DNA of 6,532 nt from Planococcus sp. (in: firmicutes) (GCA_030147455.1 JASKZU010000113.1:1-6532); one strand, 5' to 3'; positions 1 through 6,160 are shown, numbered from the stretch's first letter. Notes: generated from the sequence alone by a model not told the origin. Numbers and translations: made by a program.

Positions 1-1434
1 TCCGTATTTGGGATCGGGCACGCCGACTACTTGAACATCTTGGACGGACGGGTGCTGATACAGAAACTCTTCGATTTCACGCGGATAGATATTTTCCCCG
101 CCTCGGATAACCATATCTTTGATGCGGCCGGTGATGGAAATATAGCCATCCTCATCTTCTGCTGCAATGTCGCCGGTATGAAGCCAGCCGTCGCTGTCAA
201 CCGCTTGCCGGGTCGCTTCTTCGTTTTTGTAATAACCTTTCATGACCAGGTACCCTCGTGTACACAGTTCTCCCGGCATTCCCATAGCAACTCTTTCGCC
301 AGTAGCCGGGTCGATGATTTTCACTTCTACATCCCCGTGCGGCTTACCGACTGTCGCCACACGCTTTTCAATAGCATCGTCTTTGCCGGTTTGCGTGATG
401 ACCGGCGACGATTCGGTTTGACCATATGCAATGGTGATTTCGCTTGCTCCCATATCGCTGATGACCTTCTTCATCACCTCGATCGGACAAGTAGAACCGG
501 CCATGATTCCCGTTCGCAAAGTGGAAGTGTCGAAAGAAGCAAAGTCCGGATGGTTCAGTTCGGCGATAAACATCGTCGGCACACCATGAAGCGCCGTGCA
601 TTTTTCGTCCTGCACCATTTGCAGCACACGCTTTGGATCAAACTGTTCTGCAATGACCATCGTCGTTGCATGCGTCACTGCGGCAAGCGTTCCAAGCACA
701 CAGCCGAAACAATGAAAAAACGGCACAGGGATGCACAAACGGTCGTTTTCATCCAAATTCATCATATCCCCTACGAGACGCCCGTTGTTGACAACGTTGC
801 GATGCGTCAGCATCACCCCTTTCGGGAAACCGGTCGTGCCGGAGGTATACTGAATGTTAATGACATCATCCGGATCCATCGATTCGAAACGTTCTTCCAA
901 TTGTTCAACGGTTATCGTTTCTGCAAACGCTTCAAATTCACTCCAAGTAAAGATGCCTGGGTACTGGTTGCCGCTCATGACAACGATACGCTTTAAATGC
1001 GGCAGTTTCGGCGAATCGATCCGACCCTTTTCCGCTTTTTCAAGTTCGGGACAAACCTGTTTTAATACATCGATATAATTGGTTCCTTTAAATTCTTCTC
1101 CGAGTATCAGCGTCGTGGAATCTGATTGCTTCAGTAAATACTCCAGCTCATTTGCCTGGTAGCTCGTATTGACCGTCACCAGCACGCCGCCCATCTTGCC
1201 GGTTGCATATTGGCTTAGCAGCCACTCCCGCTTATTATCCGACCAAATGGCGATATGTTCGCCTTGTTGGATGCCGAGCCCCATGAACGCTTTGGCCAGA
1301 CGATCGGTTTCCAAATTAAACTCTTCATAAGTTTTACGGATATTTTTTTCCGGATAGACATATGCCTCGGTTTTTGGAAACATTGTTGCCTGCTCTTTTA
1401 AAATGCCACCTACTGTCTGGTCAAGAATCACCAT
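1..1434 (-). CDS. AMP-forming acyl-CoA synthetase (ACSF2/YngI-like), 3' end cut by window edge
   Basis: This gene encodes an ANL-superfamily ligase that activates a carboxylic acid, probably a medium- or long-chain fatty acid, with ATP to an acyl-adenylate and then joins it to CoA in the cytoplasm. The 478 codons present run without interruption to the first base of the window; family members are usually about 540 residues, so roughly 60-70 C-terminal residues are missing. Visible motifs are the phosphate-binding loop TSGTTGFPKG (197-206), the A5 motif YGQTE (337-341), the TGD motif (420-422), the hinge region GRIKD (436-440), and GGENIYP (445-451), which opens the C-terminal lid domain. The catalytic A10 lysine would lie outside the window. 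The start ATG at 1434 is preceded by AGGAGGC six bases upstream. The QYTSGTTG and HGVPTMFIAELNH segments resemble the ACSF2/YngI branch more than classical FadD. The family call is secure; chain length and exact substrate are not. A cre site upstream suggests CcpA control. Confidence 0.93.
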   Translation of the reverse strand, partial: MVILDQTVGGILKEQATMFPKTEAYVYPEKNIRKTYEEFNLETDRLAKAFMGLGIQQGEHIAIWSDNKREWLLSQYATGKMGGVLVTVNTSYQANELEYLLKQSDSTTLILGEEFKGTNYIDVLKQVCPELEKAEKGRIDSPKLPHLKRIVVMSGNQYPGIFTWSEFEAFAETITVEQLEERFESMDPDDVINIQYTSGTTGFPKGVMLTHRNVVNNGRLVGDMMNLDENDRLCIPVPFFHCFGCVLGTLAAVTHATTMVIAEQFDPKRVLQMVQDEKCTALHGVPTMFIAELNHPDFASFDTSTLRTGIMAGSTCPIEVMKKVISDMGASEITIAYGQTESSPVITQTGKDDAIEKRVATVGKPHGDVEVKIIDPATGERVAMGMPGELCTRGYLVMKGYYKNEEATRQAVDSDGWLHTGDIAAEDEDGYISITGRIKDMVIRGGENIYPREIEEFLYQHPSVQDVQVVGVPDPKYG

Positions 1435-1440
1435 CTTATT

Positions 1441-1447
1441 GCCTCCT
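1441..1447 (-). promoter_or_regulatory. Ribosome binding site of the acyl-CoA synthetase
   Basis: On the minus strand this reads AGGAGGC, six bases before the ATG at 1434. It is a near-perfect Shine-Dalgarno sequence and fixes the start codon. Confidence 0.85.
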
Positions 1448-1450
1448 ATG

Positions 1451-1464
1451 TGAAAACGTTTTCA
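1451..1464. promoter_or_regulatory. Catabolite-responsive element (cre, CcpA operator)
   Basis: The sequence TGAAAACGTTTTCA is a perfect 14-bp palindrome. It matches the CcpA consensus TGWAANCGNTNWCA at every defined position. It lies between the likely promoter and the ribosome binding site of the acyl-CoA synthetase, where bound CcpA would block transcription. The expected effect, by inference, is repression of fatty acid activation while preferred sugars are available. CcpA control of fatty acid and acyl-CoA genes is known in Bacilli. The methyltransferase at 1589 diverges from the same spacer, but its likely promoter is about 80 bases away, so an effect on it is less likely. Confidence 0.85.
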
Positions 1465-1492
1465 ATCTATCTTTATTATTGCAAAATTCCAA
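1464..1492 (-). promoter_or_regulatory. Possible sigma-A promoter of the acyl-CoA synthetase
   Basis: On the minus strand, TTGGAA (1492-1487) and TAGATT (1469-1464) are separated by 17 bases. Each hexamer matches four of six consensus positions, so the call is tentative. It would place the transcription start inside the cre palindrome, a common arrangement for CcpA repression. Confidence 0.35.
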
Positions 1493-1546
1493 ATAAAAGG
1501 AAAGTACCTTTTCCAGTTGGCACAGTCGCCGTGTGCCTCCCCGCCA

Positions 1547-1555
1547 TGTTAAAAT
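1547..1555 (+). promoter_or_regulatory. Possible extended -10 promoter element of the methyltransferase unit
   Basis: TGTTAAAAT fits the extended -10 form TGnTATAAT with one mismatch and lies 33 bases before the ATG at 1589. I see no good -35 hexamer at the normal distance; TTGGCA at 1517-1522 is 27 bases away, which is too far. Extended -10 promoters can work with a weak -35. Confidence 0.35.
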
Positions 1556-1588
1556 AAGCCTATCTTACAGAACGGAAGGAATTTTCTT

Positions 1589-2746
1589 ATGGAACTTCAA
1601 ACCATGCATGCACAACTTGCCGAAAAACTTCAAATCCAGGCACTCGTGAATGCCACGATCAGCCAGCCGAGGCTAAAATCCGATGAACTCAAACGGGTCA
1701 AGTTAAAGCCCGTCGAGTTAAAAGAAGGCTACCGTATCCAGTTCGAATACCAATATGAACAAACACTGAGCCATCAAAACCTGGATGTGGAAGCAGCCTC
1801 TGCTGAACTTACCCAGCTATTCACCCGCTTCCGCCAAGGAATGTTCCAGTTCACAGAAGAAAAAATCCAAATCCAATTGACTAAAAAGTTCAAAGTCAGC
1901 TATAAATCGGAAGCTACAGCCAAGCAGCAAGCCAGCCTTTCCCATAACCGAAAAAAAGCTTATTTGCTGGAAGACGGCATTCCTTATCCGTTTCTTGTGC
2001 GCCTCGGGGTCCAAACAACCGATGGCCAAGTTAAAAAGCAGAAATATGATAAATTCCGCCAAATCAACCGGTTTATCGAATTTATCGATGACGCGCTCGT
2101 CCATTTGCCGAAAGACCGGACCATCCGCATTCTTGATTTTGGTTCCGGCAAATCGTATTTGACGTTTGCGCTATACCACTATTTGCGCGTCGAGAAAGGC
2201 TTAGACCTCCGCGTAACCGGCTTGGATTTGAAAAAAAGCGTGATCGAAGAATGCCAGCAGATCGCTGCTGACCTTGAGTATGACCAACTGGAGTTTCTTG
2301 TCGGCGATATTAACGACTATGACCAGGACACAGCAGTCGACATGGTCGTGACGCTGCATGCATGCGACGTGGCCACTGATATGGCACTTGCGCGCGCCGT
2401 TAAATGGAATGCAGGCGTTATTTTGAGCGTTCCTTGCTGCCAGCATGAACTGAACAGCCAAATCGATTCGGCCCCGCTTGGGTTGATGCTTCAGCATGGA
2501 TTGATCAAAGAACGCTTTAGCGCGCTCGCCACCGATTCGATTCGCGCAGAATTGCTGTCGCTCGTCGGCTACGAAACGCAGCTGATGGAATTTATCGATA
2601 TGGAGCATACACCGAAGAACATTTTGATCCGTGCTTACCGCACCGGAAAAAAACCGGCAGCCGGCCAGTGGGATCGATACCGTGAATTCACCCGGTTGCT
2701 TCACGCCAAACCCTTCTTGGAAACTGAATTAAAGGAGCTCCTATGA
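1589..2746 (+). CDS. Class I SAM-dependent methyltransferase, Methyltransf_32 type
   Basis: The 385-residue cytoplasmic protein has an N-terminal region of about 175 residues with no motif I recognise, followed by a Rossmann-fold methyltransferase domain. SAM-binding motif I is LDFGSGKSY (182-190), and the acidic residue ending strand 2 is probably Asp213 in GLDLKK. LHACD (256-260) and VPCCQHEL (281-288) follow, then TPKNILIRAY (341-350). The combination of DFGSGKSYL, HAC and SVPCCQHEL is characteristic of the Methyltransf_32 group, which includes eukaryotic METTL25/RRNAD1 and GSTCD-like proteins. The substrate of the bacterial members is, to my knowledge, not established. The two adjacent cysteines (283-284) and the histidine could bind a metal or form part of the active site; this is inference. 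The start ATG has GGAAGGA (1574-1580) eight bases upstream. The stop overlaps the next start, so the two genes are translationally coupled. Confidence 0.85.
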   Translation: MELQTMHAQLAEKLQIQALVNATISQPRLKSDELKRVKLKPVELKEGYRIQFEYQYEQTLSHQNLDVEAASAELTQLFTRFRQGMFQFTEEKIQIQLTKKFKVSYKSEATAKQQASLSHNRKKAYLLEDGIPYPFLVRLGVQTTDGQVKKQKYDKFRQINRFIEFIDDALVHLPKDRTIRILDFGSGKSYLTFALYHYLRVEKGLDLRVTGLDLKKSVIEECQQIAADLEYDQLEFLVGDINDYDQDTAVDMVVTLHACDVATDMALARAVKWNAGVILSVPCCQHELNSQIDSAPLGLMLQHGLIKERFSALATDSIRAELLSLVGYETQLMEFIDMEHTPKNILIRAYRTGKKPAAGQWDRYREFTRLLHAKPFLETELKELL

Positions 2747-2997
2747 AAAGAAAAAACCTTGTAAATGGCATGATTCTGGCTTTTTCTGTCATCCTGATCC
2801 GTTATATCAGCGTACACGTCTACGAAATGCCGCTGGTTTTGACGCTGATTCTGCTGATGGCATTGATTTATGCCGGCATCCGGCTCGTCGAACAATTTCC
2901 TGCGCTCGATGAACCTGTCGGGAAAAAGATGGCTTTGGCCACCAATACACTCGTGATTGTAACGATTTTCTTGATGTTTTTTGTTCTCAAACTTTAA
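2743..2997 (+). CDS. Small three-helix integral membrane protein, unknown function
   Basis: This is an 84-residue, very hydrophobic protein. Probable membrane segments are residues 7-24, 30-48 and 65-82. A short basic N-terminus (MKRKN) suggests an inside start by the positive-inside rule. The loop between helices 2 and 3 (about 49-64) holds most of the charges, with the sequence ALDEPVGKK. I recognise no family. Its ATG overlaps the methyltransferase stop as ATGA, with AAAGGAG (2731-2737) five bases upstream, so it is co-transcribed and probably co-translated with the methyltransferase. That linkage suggests a shared regulatory context but does not prove a shared function. A terminator follows at once. 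The reading frame is almost certainly real given the coupling and the composition; function is unknown. Confidence 0.8.
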   Translation: MKRKNLVNGMILAFSVILIRYISVHVYEMPLVLTLILLMALIYAGIRLVEQFPALDEPVGKKMALATNTLVIVTIFLMFFVLKL

Positions 2998-3008
2998 TAA
3001 ACAAATAT

Positions 3009-3044
3009 AAAAAGCCGGGTTCCCAATGGAAACCCGGCTTTTTT
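3009..3044. terminator. Bidirectional rho-independent terminator
   Basis: A hairpin with GCCGGGTT (3014-3021) pairing AACCCGGC (3031-3038), one mismatch, two further G-C pairs and a three-base loop at 3025-3027. An A-run on the left and a T-run on the right extend the stem. In plus orientation the T-tract ends the methyltransferase/membrane protein unit. In minus orientation the A-tract becomes a T-tract and ends the convergent gene at 3060-3479. Confidence 0.92.
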
Positions 3045-3059
3045 GACTGTATTCTGCAA

Positions 3060-3479
3060 TTATGGCGTATTGTCGTTCGGTTCTTGCTCAGCCTCTTCTT
3101 TAATGACCGCTTCTATATAAGCTTTGACCGGCTCGATTGTCAGTTTGAGGTGACTTGTTTCCAAATTTTTCTGCAGATAATCCAGCTGATGGTCTTCTAC
3201 GGCATAAGATTGCAGGTTCAGCACATTGTTGATATAAAGCATCCCTTCGTTCGTAGCCATCGGGGTATCGATGCCTTCTTTTTCCTGTTCTTCAACCTTT
3301 TCAATTCCATGTACGAGCCCTTCATCCATTAATTCCTGCATGACGTCCTTATACTGGTCTTCGCCCATGCCATCAGACAAGTTGCGGTTCAGCTGTTGGA
3401 CTTCTTCAAGTTTTGCTCCTTTATAAAACTGCGCATAGTAGGCCATGAGCACTTGTTCTTTCTTTTGCAGTTCTTCCAT
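3060..3479 (-). CDS. Acidic protein of unknown function, possible winged-helix fold
   Basis: The 139-residue soluble protein is strongly acidic, about 30 Asp/Glu against 12 Lys/Arg by my count. It has no signal peptide or membrane segment. Residues 1-60 look like three helices, with GEDQYKDVMQELMDEGLV (39-56) resembling the recognition-helix region of winged-helix proteins. A charged loop and ATNEGMLYINNVL (75-87) follow, then a helical C-terminus ending in an acidic tail (126-139). The pattern is loosely like the YjcQ family, but that is from memory and weak. High acidity argues against simple DNA binding, so a protein-protein role is equally possible. The ATG at 3479 has GGAGGT (3495-3490) ten bases upstream. 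It is a single-gene unit, convergent with the membrane protein gene and divergent from the ABC operon. A sigma-B-like promoter may precede it. Confidence 0.75.
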   Translation of the reverse strand: MEELQKKEQVLMAYYAQFYKGAKLEEVQQLNRNLSDGMGEDQYKDVMQELMDEGLVHGIEKVEEQEKEGIDTPMATNEGMLYINNVLNLQSYAVEDHQLDYLQKNLETSHLKLTIEPVKAYIEAVIKEEAEQEPNDNTP

Positions 3480-3519
3480 AAAGTTGTAACCTCCAATTTA
3501 TTCGATGTTGCTTTTGTTA

Positions 3520-3544
3520 TTCCCTCATTCACTGCTAGTTAAGC
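3520..3544 (-). promoter_or_regulatory. Possible sigma-B-type promoter of the acidic protein gene
   Basis: On the minus strand GGGAAT (3525-3520) fits the sigma-B -10 form GGGWAW. GCTTAC about 13 bases upstream matches four of six positions of GTTTAA. The distance to the ribosome binding site (about 25 bases) is suitable. The -35 match is poor, so this is tentative. If real, it would make the gene part of the general stress response. Confidence 0.25.
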
Positions 3545-3618
3545 CTAATCCATTTCCATAAAAATGAAACTTTCGGGCTGACCAATCGTTACTACTGAAG
3601 GAAGCAAAACGGAAAGTG

Positions 3619-3623
3619 GGTGG
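3619..3623 (+). promoter_or_regulatory. Weak ribosome binding site choosing the ABC ATPase start
   Basis: GGTGG lies five bases before ATG 3629. An in-frame GTG at 3620 would add three residues (MAH) but has only GGAAA just upstream. The protein from ATG 3629 begins as family members usually do (MSNEKIVEIRKLSK), so I prefer it. The site is poorer than those of neighbouring genes. Confidence 0.5.
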
Positions 3624-3628
3624 CTCAC

Positions 3629-4552
3629 ATGAGCAACGAAAAAATTGTCGAAATCCGCAAACTGTCGAAAACTATCGGCAAGAAACAAATCATCAGAAAT
3701 CTGAACTTGGATCTCCATAAAGGTGAAATAACCGGGTTTCTCGGGCCGAACGGAGCCGGCAAGACCACGACCATCCGAATGATGGTCGGTTTGATGCGTC
3801 CTACAGAAGGCGATGTCCTGATCAATGGCAAGTCGATCCGCCACGACTTTGAAAAAAGCATCGAACAGGTCGGCGTCATCGTAGAAAATCCAGAAATGTA
3901 TAAATACATGTCCGGCTATAAAAATTTGCTTCATTTTGCCCGGATGCACAAAGGCATTACCAAAGAGCGCATCACCGAAGTGATCCAGCAAGTCGGCATG
4001 CAAAACCGCATCAACGAGAAAGTCAGCTCCTATTCACTTGGAATGCGGCAGCGTCTCGGATTGGCACAGGCTCTCCTTAACAATCCAAAGTTTTTGATTT
4101 TGGATGAACCGACAAACGGTCTCGACCCGGCTGGCATCCGCGAATTCCGGATGTATTTGCAAAAAGTGGCGCACGAAAACGATGTCGCTATTTTCGTTTC
4201 CAGCCATTTGCTGTCGGAAATCGAGCTTTTGTGCGACCGGATTGCCATTATTCAAAATGGCGAACTGATCGATATTAAAAATGTCCACGATACCCAGCAA
4301 TCCCGCTACTACATAGAAGCCAAGCCGCTTGAGCGCACGCAGCAAGTATTGGAAGAAATCGGATTTTCTGTCCAGCCGCACAATGACGGGTTCCTGATTG
4401 ATACAGAAGCCCAGCATATTCCGGGAGCCATCAAGCTGATGATCGCCGCAGGACTGGAACTCTATGCGATCCAGCCCCATCGTACGACACTCGAAGACCA
4501 ATTCCTTGAAATGACTGGAGGCGGCGAAATTGTTCAAGCTCATACAAAATGA
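3629..4552 (+). CDS. ABC transporter ATP-binding protein (BcrA/NatA type)
   Basis: This 307-residue ATPase powers the permease encoded directly downstream; the pair is probably an exporter at the inner face of the membrane. Visible motifs are Walker A GPNGAGKT (39-46), signature YSLGMRQRLG (135-144), Walker B FLILDEP (155-161), D-loop GLDP (164-167) and H-loop histidine 193 in SSHLL. The usual Q-loop glutamine is absent: the segment reads VIVENPEMY (83-91), as in the bacitracin-exporter BcrA and lantibiotic-immunity LanF group. Residues 225-307 form a C-terminal extension of the kind found in this group, with no recognisable domain. The last 23 bases overlap the permease gene. No two-component system lies beside it, which argues against a BceAB-type resistance module. 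Family is certain; substrate is unknown, and drug, peptide or lipid-related export are all possible. Confidence 0.93.
   Translation: MSNEKIVEIRKLSKTIGKKQIIRNLNLDLHKGEITGFLGPNGAGKTTTIRMMVGLMRPTEGDVLINGKSIRHDFEKSIEQVGVIVENPEMYKYMSGYKNLLHFARMHKGITKERITEVIQQVGMQNRINEKVSSYSLGMRQRLGLAQALLNNPKFLILDEPTNGLDPAGIREFRMYLQKVAHENDVAIFVSSHLLSEIELLCDRIAIIQNGELIDIKNVHDTQQSRYYIEAKPLERTQQVLEEIGFSVQPHNDGFLIDTEAQHIPGAIKLMIAAGLELYAIQPHRTTLEDQFLEMTGGGEIVQAHTK
4517..4521 (+). promoter_or_regulatory. Ribosome binding site selecting a TTG start for the permease
   Basis: GGAGG inside the end of the ATPase gene lies eight bases before TTG 4530. The next ATG in frame (4557) would remove residues LIQNEW of a conserved N-terminus and has no comparable site. 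This supports TTG as the start. Confidence 0.75.
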
Positions 4553-5468
4553 ATGGATGAAACTATGGAGCAAAAAAGCTCCGTGGGTGATGGCGGCCTT
4601 GCTTGTAATTATTTTAATCGCCGGCGCCGCACTTACAAAGTGGACGGATTCAGCCTTCCAAGGCGAAGCAGACTGGCAGGAAACGGTGACGATGGACATG
4701 ATGATGTATGAGGAGCAGGCACAGAATGCTGACGTTGCCCCACAGCAAAAAAGCTATTATGAAGATCGCGCAGCCATCGCCGAATACCGCCTGGCCAACG
4801 ATGCTGCACCTTTTGAATATACAAGCGTCCAGCAGCAAGTGCTCGACTCGCATATGATGGTATCACTCGTTACATTGTTTACGGTAATTGTCGGAGCGGG
4901 CATCGTTGCTGCTGAATTTTCACAAGGTACGATTAAGATGCTGCTCACTCGGCCCGTGGCAAGATGGAAGATTCTTCTATCAAAATATATAACAACGATG
5001 CTATTCGCATTATTGCTTGCCGTCATTACCTTTGTGGTGAGTGCTGCAGCTGCGATGATTTTCTTCGGATTCGGTGACGGCACGTTCCTAGTAGTAGATG
5101 GGGCAAATGTGGTCGAGGGATCTTACTGGCTCGAAGCATTGAAACTGTTCGCACTGAGCCTTGCAAGCACATGGATCATCGGAACGTTCGCATTTATGCT
5201 CGGCACCGTCTTCCGCTCGAGCTCACTTGCCATCGGCGTCTCGATTTTCCTCATGTTTGTCGGAATTCAGCTCGTTTTTCTTTTGCAGAAATATGAAATT
5301 GTCAAATTGTATTTGTTTACCCATAGAGATTTGACCCAGTTCTACTCCAGCTTTATGCCGGTTCCAGACATTACAATGACGATGTCGGTGATCGTGCTCG
5401 TTGTGTATTTCATTATTTTCATGCTGATCAGCTTGTTGACGTTCGGACGCCGTGACGTCACCGCATAA
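4530..5468 (+). CDS. ABC-2 type transporter permease
   Basis: The 312-residue membrane partner of the ATPase at 3629. It opens with a short amphipathic stretch, FKLIQNEWMKLWSKK (2-16), typical of ABC-2 permeases. Predicted helices are about 17-36, 107-128, 150-180, 202-225, 232-253 and 283-304, giving six spans. Residues 37-106 form a large polar loop, likely outside the cell, rich in acidic residues with a methionine cluster (TMDMMMY, 54-60). The segment AAEFSQGTIKMLLTRPVARWKILLSK (127-152, split by the family motif GTIKMLLTRP) is the hallmark cytoplasmic coupling region that contacts the ATPase. The start is TTG, supported by GGAGG eight bases upstream and by a 23-base overlap with the ATPase gene, which implies translational coupling and balanced subunit amounts. 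A terminator begins five bases after the stop. Substrate cannot be read from sequence. Confidence 0.9.
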   Translation: MFKLIQNEWMKLWSKKAPWVMAALLVIILIAGAALTKWTDSAFQGEADWQETVTMDMMMYEEQAQNADVAPQQKSYYEDRAAIAEYRLANDAAPFEYTSVQQQVLDSHMMVSLVTLFTVIVGAGIVAAEFSQGTIKMLLTRPVARWKILLSKYITTMLFALLLAVITFVVSAAAAMIFFGFGDGTFLVVDGANVVEGSYWLEALKLFALSLASTWIIGTFAFMLGTVFRSSSLAIGVSIFLMFVGIQLVFLLQKYEIVKLYLFTHRDLTQFYSSFMPVPDITMTMSVIVLVVYFIIFMLISLLTFGRRDVTA

Positions 5469-5472
5469 CAGT

Positions 5473-5505
5473 AAAACCCCCATGAATTTTGTTCATGGGG
5501 GTTTT
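5473..5505. terminator. Bidirectional rho-independent terminator
   Basis: A perfect 14-bp stem: AAAACCCCCATGAA (5473-5486) pairs TTCATGGGGGTTTT (5492-5505) around a five-base loop. It has five G-C pairs in a row and A/T runs on both sides. It ends the ABC operon in plus orientation and the YwnB-like gene in minus orientation, whose stop lies four bases away. Confidence 0.93.
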
Positions 5506-5509
5506 GCTA

Positions 5510-6124
5510 TTAATAAGCGATGCCAACGCGGCTTTTCAGAAAATCGTCTGAAGTCAGCTGTTCGTATGCAAACAAAGCCGTGTCGCCAGCGGTGATTTCC
5601 TTGCCGTCTTCCGGCAAATAGTTTTCTTCAAAGCGGAAATAGCCTTTTGGCTCGCCGTCAGGCAAATATGTCGGGCAGACAATCGTCCAGTCTAAATCGC
5701 TTTGCTCGAACGCCTGAAAAGCTTTTTCGTGTTCTTCGGCGGCAAAGGTCAACTGCCTCTTCGAATCTCCGCCCTGATATCGAAGCAGCCCAGGGCTAAA
5801 ACGGCTGTTGAGAATCCCAGCGGTTCCAATAGTAATGACACGCCGTATTCCTTCCGCCTCCATTGCGTGAATAATAAGCGGTGTTGCCTCCGATAGCGTT
5901 GTTGTCCGGTCGGTGCCGATGGCGCTGAAGACCGCGTCGGCCCCTTGGACGGTTCGGCGGACGTCATCGCCGTTGCGGACATTTCCAACGATCATCTCTA
6001 AGTTGGGATGGGAATCGAAGTCTGGGGTCCGTACCAATGCTTTGACTTTATGGCCGTCTCTCAGCGCCATATTGACAATGTATCTTCCGACTCTTCCAGT
6101 TGCTCCGAACAATGCAAGTTTCAT
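5510..6124 (-). CDS. NAD(P)-binding oxidoreductase, YwnB/NmrA-like atypical SDR
   Basis: A 204-residue cytoplasmic Rossmann-fold protein. The dinucleotide-binding loop GATGRVG is at residues 7-13. Arg32 after strand 2 (ALVRTP) suggests a preference for NADPH. GNVRNGDDV (47-55), SAIGTD (67-72), VITIGTAGI (96-104) and DWTIVCPTYL (145-154) follow the atypical SDR_a5/NmrA pattern shared with B. subtilis YwnB and biliverdin reductase B. The usual arginine in the TIVRP motif is Cys150 here. The Tyr-x3-Lys catalytic pair of classical SDRs is absent. Members may act as reductases of flavin, quinone or other small substrates, or as redox sensors; the substrate here is unknown. A longer GTG start at 6151 exists, but ATG 6124 has a perfect AAAGGAGGA six bases upstream and begins exactly at the fold. 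It follows the nitroreductase gene by 36 bases with no terminator between, so the two probably form an operon. Confidence 0.85.
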   Translation of the reverse strand: MKLALFGATGRVGRYIVNMALRDGHKVKALVRTPDFDSHPNLEMIVGNVRNGDDVRRTVQGADAVFSAIGTDRTTTLSEATPLIIHAMEAEGIRRVITIGTAGILNSRFSPGLLRYQGGDSKRQLTFAAEEHEKAFQAFEQSDLDWTIVCPTYLPDGEPKGYFRFEENYLPEDGKEITAGDTALFAYEQLTSDDFLKSRVGIAY

Positions 6125-6130
6125 TGCGGT

Positions 6131-6139
6131 TCCTCCTTT
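6131..6139 (-). promoter_or_regulatory. Ribosome binding site fixing the start of the YwnB-like gene
   Basis: On the minus strand this reads AAAGGAGGA, six bases before ATG 6124. It decides in favour of the shorter 204-residue protein over the in-frame GTG at 6151. Confidence 0.9.
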
Positions 6140-6160
6140 TGAATAATGCACTTTGTTTGG

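Noticed and set aside
31..996. A 321-codon open frame on the plus strand opposite the acyl-CoA synthetase
   Set aside because: It lies wholly antisense to a gene with clear motifs, has no ribosome binding site, and its translation (rich in His, Arg, Cys and Phe) looks like a shadow frame.
1517..1522. TTGGCA as a -35 element for the methyltransferase promoter
   Set aside because: It is 27 bases from the only good -10 hexamer, which is too far for sigma-A promoters.
2201..2704. A 167-codon open frame on the minus strand inside the methyltransferase gene
   Set aside because: It is antisense to the conserved SAM-binding and CCQHE motifs and has no start signal worth noting.
3551..3570. Imperfect inverted repeat around CCATAAAAATG before the ABC operon
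   Set aside because: The arms pair only with a bulge and are AT-rich; no promoter or regulator site could be supported there.
3545..4003. A 152-codon open frame on the minus strand opposite the start of the ABC ATPase
   Set aside because: It covers the complement of the Walker A region and has no family features or good start signal.
4034..4699. A 221-codon open frame on the minus strand across the ATPase-permease junction
   Set aside because: It is antisense to two well-supported coupled genes, shows no recognisable domain, and has a composition typical of shadow frames.
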